From assembly GCA_937925605.1 (NCBI GenBank), contig CALALV010000162.1:1-25218 (forward strand): 25,218 nt of DNA. The letters run 5' to 3'. Position numbers and translations under genes: made by a program. Numbering within the stretch: the stretch's first letter is position 1; the number at the start of each line of letters is the position of its first letter. The notes beneath the pieces were generated by a model. The model saw only the letters and a program-made list of their open reading frames with translations. It was not told the origin of the DNA and did no database searches. This stretch comes from an uncultured Woeseia sp. Lineage in GTDB: Bacteria > Pseudomonadota > Gammaproteobacteria > Steroidobacterales > Woeseiaceae. This document shows, piece by piece, positions 21,821-25,218 of the stretch.

Positions 21821-21890
21821 CCGCTGTCCCGGGCACGGCCCTGGACCGGTGGCTTTGCGTCCCCGCCTCGCGGCGGGTTTGCCCTTGGTC
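21810..21890 (-). promoter_or_regulatory. Cyclic-di-GMP-I (GEMM-I) riboswitch aptamer
   Basis: On the minus strand the sequence matches the GEMM-I consensus from end to end. P1 is GACC (21890-21887) with GGTC (21813-21810). The joint GGGCAAACC follows, then P2 CCCGCC/GGCGGG (21877-21872 with 21867-21862) capped by a GCGA tetraloop of the GNRA class that docks in this family. Next come ACGCAAAGCC (21860-21851), P3 with GTCC/GGAC (21846-21843 with 21829-21826), and the closing AGCGGGGTTGCCGG. By analogy with Vibrio Vc2, the ligand-contacting bases are G21883 (G20), A21856 (A47) and C21815 (C92). G at position 20 favours c-di-GMP over the cGAMP-preferring variant. It lies 107 bases upstream of the peroxidase ATG. 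Confidence 0.92.
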
Positions 21891-22269
21891 ATCGATCAGC
21901 CTGCTGACGATCTGCAGGAACTCTTGTGAAATCAACTGTCTCTGGCTGCCGACAGTGGCTGTCCGTGCAACCGGGCCGGTTCCCTGCGGGGCACGCACAG
22001 AACGGCGGATTATGTTCAGTTGCCGTCCGCAGGCGGGAGTTTTCGCGGCCTTCGCGCGGCCGGTTCGCGATTCCGGGACGCAGTCCACAACATTCGCTTT
22101 CCTTTTGCCCCGCATCTGTTACAGTCCCGCCCGCCTCGGCGCACTTCGGTCTGCGCCACGCCATCCGGAACGCAGCCGCGTCGCCGGATTCACTACACCA
22201 CTTTCCAGTCCGGGCCGAAGCCTGCGCGCGTCCAGCGTGCTGCGGGCCGGGCGATTCGGAGTACATCCA
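21891..22269. other. Divergent intergenic region between the riboswitch and rhlE
   Basis: No supported gene is seen here. On the minus strand TTGATT (21935-21930) is a possible -35 for the peroxidase transcript, but its -10 partner (GATCGT, 21912-21907) is poor. The plus strand supplies the long leader of rhlE; GGAG at 22258-22261 is its ribosome-binding site. The leader has several short GC-rich stems around 22040-22065 and a pyrimidine-rich, AT-richer stretch at 22090-22125, where a promoter would be most likely, but no convincing hexamers were found. Confidence 0.4.
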
Positions 22270-23547
22270 ATGCTGTTCAATGAACTCGGCCTGTCGGCCG
22301 AACTGCTGCGTGCGGTCGAAAAACAGGGCTATCGCGAAGCGACCCCGATCCAGCGCGCCGCGATCCCGCCGGTCCTCGAGGGCCGCGACATCCTCGCCAG
22401 CGCCCAGACGGGCACGGGCAAGACCGCGGGCTTCACGCTGCCGCTGCTGCAGCGCCTCAATGCCACGCAGACAAAGAAGCGTCGCGTCCGCGCGCTGATA
22501 CTCGTACCGACCCGCGAGCTCGCGGCGCAGGTGAGCGAGAGCGTGCAGAGCTACGGCTGCTACCTGCCGCTGCGCTCGATGCAGATATTCGGCGGCGTCA
22601 GTATCCGCCCGCAGATCGCGCGCCTGCGCGAGGGCGTCGACATCGTCATCGCGACGCCCGGACGCCTGCTCGACCACGTGCAGCAGGGCACGATCGATCT
22701 TTCCGCGGTCGAGATCCTGGTGCTCGACGAGGCGGACCGGATGCTCGACATGGGCTTCATCCGCGACATCCGCCGGATCCTGAAGCTGCTGCCGGCGGAG
22801 CGGCAGAACCTGCTGTTCTCGGCGACCTTCTCTGACGAGATACGTCGCCTCGCCGATAGCTTCCTTAGCGACCCTGCCGAAATTGCCGTGGCGCCGAAGA
22901 ACTCGACGGCGGAGCGTGTCAGCCAGCTCGTGCACCCGGTGGACAAGCTGCAGAAGCGCGCGCTGCTGTCCGAGCGCATCGGCCGCGAGGACTGGCGCCA
23001 GGTGCTGGTTTTCACGCGCACGAAGCACGGCGCCAACCGGCTCGCGAAGCAGCTCGACAGCGACGGCATCGACTCCGCCGCGATCCACGGCAACAAGTCG
23101 CAGAACGCTCGCACGAAAGCGCTGGCCGACTTCAAGTCCGGGCGGGTGCGGGTGCTGGTCGCAACCGACATCGCGGCCCGCGGGCTCGACATCGACAAGC
23201 TGCCGTACGTCGTCAACTACGAGCTGCCGAACGTGCCGGAAGACTACGTGCACCGCATCGGCCGCACGGCGCGCGCGGGCGAGAACGGCACGGCCGTTTC
23301 GCTGGTCAGCGCGGACGAGAACGGGCTGCTCGCGGACATCGAGAAGCTGCTTGCGCGCCGGATCGACCGACAGGTCATGCCGGGCTACGAACCGCAGCCG
23401 GGCAACGGCGCAGGACAGGCGCAGCAGGGCCGCGCCGCGGGCCAGCGCCAGCCCAGCGGCAAGCCGGCGAAGCCGGCCGGCGGGCGGCGCGGCGGTTCGC
23501 GCCGGCGTTCGCGTCGCAACCGGCAGCGACAGCCGGAGCGCGTGTAA
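22270..23547 (+). CDS. rhlE: DEAD-box ATP-dependent RNA helicase, RhlE type
   Basis: 425 residues from ATG 22270. Motifs in order: Q motif (GYREATPIQRAAIP), Walker A AQTGTGKT, PTRELAAQV, GG, TPGRLLD, LDEADRMLDMGF, SATF, VFTRTKHGANRLAKQL, ATDIAARGLDI and HRIGRTARAG. The start MLFNELGLSAELLRAVEKQGY is the common RhlE opening. The last 50 residues or so (from about 375) are a Gly/Gln/Arg/Lys-rich disordered tail (GGRRGGSRRRSRRNRQRQ), suited to nonspecific RNA binding. It should remodel RNA in ribosome assembly or decay, often with more need in the cold. An in-frame extension upstream runs antisense to the peroxidase and is not real. Confidence 0.95.
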   Translation: MLFNELGLSAELLRAVEKQGYREATPIQRAAIPPVLEGRDILASAQTGTGKTAGFTLPLLQRLNATQTKKRRVRALILVPTRELAAQVSESVQSYGCYLPLRSMQIFGGVSIRPQIARLREGVDIVIATPGRLLDHVQQGTIDLSAVEILVLDEADRMLDMGFIRDIRRILKLLPAERQNLLFSATFSDEIRRLADSFLSDPAEIAVAPKNSTAERVSQLVHPVDKLQKRALLSERIGREDWRQVLVFTRTKHGANRLAKQLDSDGIDSAAIHGNKSQNARTKALADFKSGRVRVLVATDIAARGLDIDKLPYVVNYELPNVPEDYVHRIGRTARAGENGTAVSLVSADENGLLADIEKLLARRIDRQVMPGYEPQPGNGAGQAQQGRAAGQRQPSGKPAKPAGGRRGGSRRRSRRNRQRQPERV

Positions 23548-23621
23548 GAAAGGGCCGGCGGATTGAAAGATCTGCCGCGCTTCCCGGCCGCAGCGGCCGC
23601 GAGCCAGCCCGCGAAACCCTG

Positions 23622-23634
23622 AAACACCGTGTTT
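23622..23634. promoter_or_regulatory. 13-bp palindrome AAACAC-C-GTGTTT upstream of the sigma-54 promoter
   Basis: AAACAC (23622-23627) and GTGTTT (23629-23634) are perfect reverse complements around a single base. It ends 17 bases before the -24 element, after rhlE. It could bind a dimeric regulator of the downstream operon. Its AT-rich arms stand out locally. Confidence 0.35.
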
Positions 23635-23651
23635 TCCGGCCCTTTGCAGGG

Positions 23652-23667
23652 TGGCACGCTTCCTGCA
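23652..23667 (+). promoter_or_regulatory. Sigma-54 (RpoN) -24/-12 promoter
   Basis: TGGCACGCTTCCTGCA matches the consensus TGGCACG-N4-TTGCA at every specified position except one (C for T at the first base of the -12 box). The invariant GG and GC are separated by the required ten bases. Transcription should begin near 23678, about 60 bases before the DUF1328 gene. Confidence 0.85.
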
Positions 23668-23737
23668 AATGCCTCGAGCGGGGGCCGATGCGATCGTGCA
23701 TCCGGCCGGTATTCACTCGACAACCCGAGGTGTTTCT

Positions 23738-23911
23738 ATGCTTTCGTGGGCCCTTGCCTTTTTCATCCTGGCGGTCATCGCCGGTGTCCTGGGCTTTTCC
23801 GGCATCGCCGGCGCCGCAGCGGGAATCGCGCAGCTGTTCTTCGTGCTGTTCCTCGTGCTGCTGGTCGTCAGCTTCTTCGCGTCCGCCCTCCGTGGCCGAC
23901 CGCCGGTTTGA
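23738..23911 (+). CDS. DUF1328 small membrane protein (YtjA-like)
   Basis: 57 residues from ATG 23738, with CGAGG seven bases upstream. Nearly the whole chain is hydrophobic: two helices, LSWALAFFILAVIAGVLGF and IAQLFFVLFLVLLVVSFFAS, joined by the Gly/Ala-rich turn SGIAGAAAG, then a short basic tail (RGRPPV). This is the standard DUF1328 form. The function is unknown; homologues are often stress-linked and occur beside entericidin or CsbD-like genes. It is the first gene of a two-gene operon behind a sigma-54 promoter. Confidence 0.9.
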   Translation: MLSWALAFFILAVIAGVLGFSGIAGAAAGIAQLFFVLFLVLLVVSFFASALRGRPPV

Positions 23912-23937
23912 CCGGGAACCAGGAAAAGGAGACCGAC

Positions 23938-24090
23938 ATGAAAACATCGATAGCCATGCTGCTGCTCACCCTGTTCGCGTTCGGCCTGTACGGCTGCAAC
24001 ACGACCCGGGGCCTCGGACAGGACATCGAAGCGACCGGCGAGAAGATCGAAGAAGTCGCGGAGAACACCGAGGAGGAGCTGGAAGATTAG
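23938..24090 (+). CDS. Entericidin-like small lipoprotein
   Basis: 50 residues from ATG 23938, with AGGAG shortly upstream. The signal sequence MKTSIAMLLLTLFAFGLYGC ends in a lipobox (Cys20). The mature peptide NTTRGLGQDIEATGEKIEE continues into a short acidic amphipathic helix, matching the entericidin A/B pattern (NTxRGxGxDIxxxGxxI). Entericidins are outer-membrane lipoproteins; EcnB promotes lysis in stationary phase and EcnA counters it. Only one gene is present here, so a toxin-antidote role cannot be claimed. It ends at a terminator. Confidence 0.9.
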   Translation: MKTSIAMLLLTLFAFGLYGCNTTRGLGQDIEATGEKIEEVAENTEEELED

Positions 24091-24155
24091 CCGCCTCGGG
24101 GCGTCGCGCGCCGGCCGGTCACGGCCGGCCGCGATGCACGGCACGCACGATCGTT

Positions 24156-24179
24156 AAGGGCCCGCGAAGCGGGCCTTTT
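24156..24179 (+). terminator. Rho-independent terminator after the entericidin gene
   Basis: GGCCCGC (24159-24165) and GCGGGCC (24169-24175) enclose a GAA loop, with flanking AAG pairing to CTTT and a TTTT tail (24176-24179) followed by CGTTT. It may also weakly end the convergent pilin transcript. Confidence 0.88.
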
Positions 24180-24218
24180 CGTTTGCGTGTACCGGACGAT
24201 GTGCCGGGCGCGCCGCGC

Positions 24219-24680
24219 CTAGCGGCAGGCGGTCGGCAGGAAGCGCTCGGACAGGCCGCTGCCGGCGCTGCAGGTCCAGGCGATGTTGCCGTTGACGGTG
24301 GTCGCTGTCATCAGCACCTCGGCATTGACGAGCAGAGCATGCGCCTCGTTCCCGAAGCGCACCTCGACGACGTTGTCCTCGACCCGCACACCGGTCGTGT
24401 AGCGACCGCGGATCTCGTTCTTGTCGGGCAGCCCCGCGGCCGTGTTGTCGGCCGGCCATGACCCGTGCTTCATGAAGTACTCTGACGCGGCCACCTGGGC
24501 CTTGCCGGAGAGCACGAGGCCTTCCGCAACCTGCGAGCGCACGGCGTAGTCCCGGTAGGTCGGGATGGCGACGGAAGCGAGAATGCCGATGATCGTGACC
24601 GTGATCATCAGTTCGATAAGAGTAAAGCCGAGTTGCGACCGCGTCGGGACGGACCGGCCGCTGCTCCTGATCCTTGTCAT
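24219..24680 (-). CDS. pilA: Type IV major pilin (PilA-like prepilin)
   Basis: 153 residues from ATG 24680, with AGGGA ten bases upstream across an AT-rich spacer. A 17-residue basic leader precedes the prepilin peptidase site Gly18-Phe19; the mature start FTLIELMITVTIIGILASVA contains Glu5 (residue 23), needed for assembly. The helix continues with AIPTYRDYAVRSQVAEGLVLSG, and the C-terminus has a disulfide-bounded loop, Cys137 to Cys152. The leader is longer than the usual 6-7 residues of type IVa pilins. No other pil gene is in view, as is common for pilA. It may function in twitching, adhesion or DNA uptake. Confidence 0.92.
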   Translation of the reverse strand: MTRIRSSGRSVPTRSQLGFTLIELMITVTIIGILASVAIPTYRDYAVRSQVAEGLVLSGKAQVAASEYFMKHGSWPADNTAAGLPDKNEIRGRYTTGVRVEDNVVEVRFGNEAHALLVNAEVLMTATTVNGNIAWTCSAGSGLSERFLPTACR

Positions 24681-24996
24681 TATTATTATTTCCCTGTTCC
24701 GTGTGTCGCGCGTAGACGCGCGCCACAGTGGCGAAAGTATCGCGACGGTCAAGCTGCGTGTCGGTGAAGCGCGTCACAGTTTCGAAAGCAGGCGTAGCCG
24801 CCGGTGCCAGGTGACATAATTCCCGCAAGCGGGATTGCGCCCGGGCGCGGAGGGATGAACGACGCGCCGCAGGCCGGCGGCGCCCGTGCACCCGGTCGGC
24901 GCTCGCGGTGGTACGACGGGCGGCGGACCCCTAGAATGACCCGCGTACGGGTTGCAACCGCGCACCCGACCCGGCACCGGGAGGACTACCGGCCGC
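24681..24996. other. Divergent intergenic region between pilA and the last gene
   Basis: This region carries the pilA leader and the promoter for the rightward gene. A stem in the pilA leader (24702-24727: TGTG, CGCGCG, TAGA loop, CGCGCG, CACA with one mismatch) ends about seven bases before the ribosome-binding site. TCCCGC-AA-GCGGGA (24821-24834) is a perfect 6-bp inverted repeat next to CATAAT. On the plus strand TAGAAT (24932-24937) is a candidate -10 for the rightward gene, with no clear -35. No full sigma-54 site was found. Confidence 0.45.
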
Positions 24997-25218
24997 ATGC
25001 ATCGCAGAATCCCATTGCTACTGACTGCCGCCTGCCTCGCGACGATCTGCGGCGCTCACCCGGCCAGTGCGCAGGACCAGAATGCCGCGGCCGAGCGAGC
25101 CCGCCTGGCGGCCGAGCGCATCCGGGCCGAAGCGGCCGAGCGGGCCCGCGCCGAAGAGGAAGAGCGTGCCGCAGCGCTCGCGACCGAAGCGCCGGCTCAG
25201 GCCGCGCGGCCCGCCGCG
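24997..25218 (+). CDS. Exported Ala/Glu/Arg-rich protein, N-terminal part (3' truncated by window)
   Basis: The frame stays open for 74 residues to the window end. MHRRIPLLLTAACLATICGA and PASAQ form a signal peptide with cleavage near SAQ-DQ. The visible mature part is a helical, charged repeat built on AERAR and AEEEERAAA, likely a coiled coil or spacer, turning Pro/Ala-rich at the edge. GGGAGG at 24979-24984 lies 12 bases from the ATG, a little far. The downstream domain that would name it is outside the window. Another frame is also open here but encodes an arginine-rich chain without a signal peptide. Confidence 0.65.
   Translation, partial: MHRRIPLLLTAACLATICGAHPASAQDQNAAAERARLAAERIRAEAAERARAEEEERAAALATEAPAQAARPAA

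Noticed and set aside
21862..21877. CCCGCC/GGCGGG hairpin read as a plus-strand terminator
   Set aside because: It has only a short TTT after it, and on the minus strand it is precisely the GNRA-capped P2 stem of the c-di-GMP aptamer.
21810..21890. GEMM-Ib (cGAMP-selective) variant
   Set aside because: The base equivalent to Vc2 position 20 is G; known cGAMP-preferring variants usually have A there. In-line probing would decide finally.
19777..22269. In-frame N-terminal extension of rhlE by about 830 residues
   Set aside because: The extension runs antisense to the peroxidase and its riboswitch. The RhlE protein family begins at MLFNELGLS (22270), where a ribosome-binding site is present.
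24790..24815. Possible sigma-54 promoter (CTGGCACC on the minus strand) upstream of pilA
   Set aside because: The GG element is present, but no GC occurs at the required ten-base spacing; the nearest GC is two bases too close.
24855..25218. Alternative open frame with ATG after GGAGGG at the right end
   Set aside because: It encodes an Arg/Pro-rich chain without signal peptide or domain; the frame starting at 24997 has a good signal peptide and helical repeat.

Overview
The window is a GC-rich, densely coded chromosomal segment with no mobile elements, CRISPR arrays, rRNA or recognisable tRNA. The gene content (NhaD antiporter, MetP/MetS-type Na+ symporter, SO_2930-like cytochrome, glutathione enzymes, type IV pilin, sigma-54 promoter, RhlE) suggests a Gram-negative gammaproteobacterium, possibly marine or otherwise sodium-using. 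That placement is inference from gene families, not a phylogeny.

Layout. 1-1462: 3' end of an Lhr helicase gene overlapping a Nei-type DNA glycosylase gene (DNA repair). 1523-2650: soluble PAS histidine kinase with no partner regulator nearby. 2767-3792: glutathionyl-hydroquinone reductase, convergent with a LysR regulator (3799-4734). The LysR gene diverges from two overlapping c-type cytochrome genes (4837-6421) that end at a strong terminator. 6518-7084: 2OG-Fe(II) oxygenase. 7123-10184 (minus): a tight metP-metS-nhaD operon pairing Na+-driven uptake with Na+/H+ antiport. 10315-11632 (minus): outer-membrane beta-barrel protein and HAD phosphatase. 11798-12926: Gfa-type protein and a DUF3775 protein. 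13211-16617: a translationally coupled pair, a small exported protein and a large secreted matrixin-like metalloprotease, closed by a C(UUCG)G-loop terminator. 16681-19172: divergent GST and ABC exporter. 19203-21702 (minus): a small lipoprotein and an exported animal-type heme peroxidase. 22270-24090: rhlE, then a two-gene DUF1328/entericidin-like operon behind a near-consensus sigma-54 promoter. 24219-24680 (minus): type IV pilin. 24997-end: start of an exported Ala/Glu/Arg-rich protein.

The most notable signal is non-coding. The 5' leader of the heme peroxidase gene (minus strand, 21810-21890) can be folded by hand into a complete GEMM-I (c-di-GMP-I) riboswitch aptamer: P1, a GCGA-capped P2, the conserved ACGCAAAGCC joint and P3, with the ligand-contacting G, A and C present. 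It is followed by mutually exclusive hairpins and by a hairpin that encloses the Shine-Dalgarno sequence next to the start codon. The peroxidase it would control carries a DUF4124-like insertion inside its catalytic domain. Together these suggest a c-di-GMP-controlled secreted oxidase. A second candidate system is the matrixin-like protease coupled to a small exported protein that may have an OB/TIMP-like fold.
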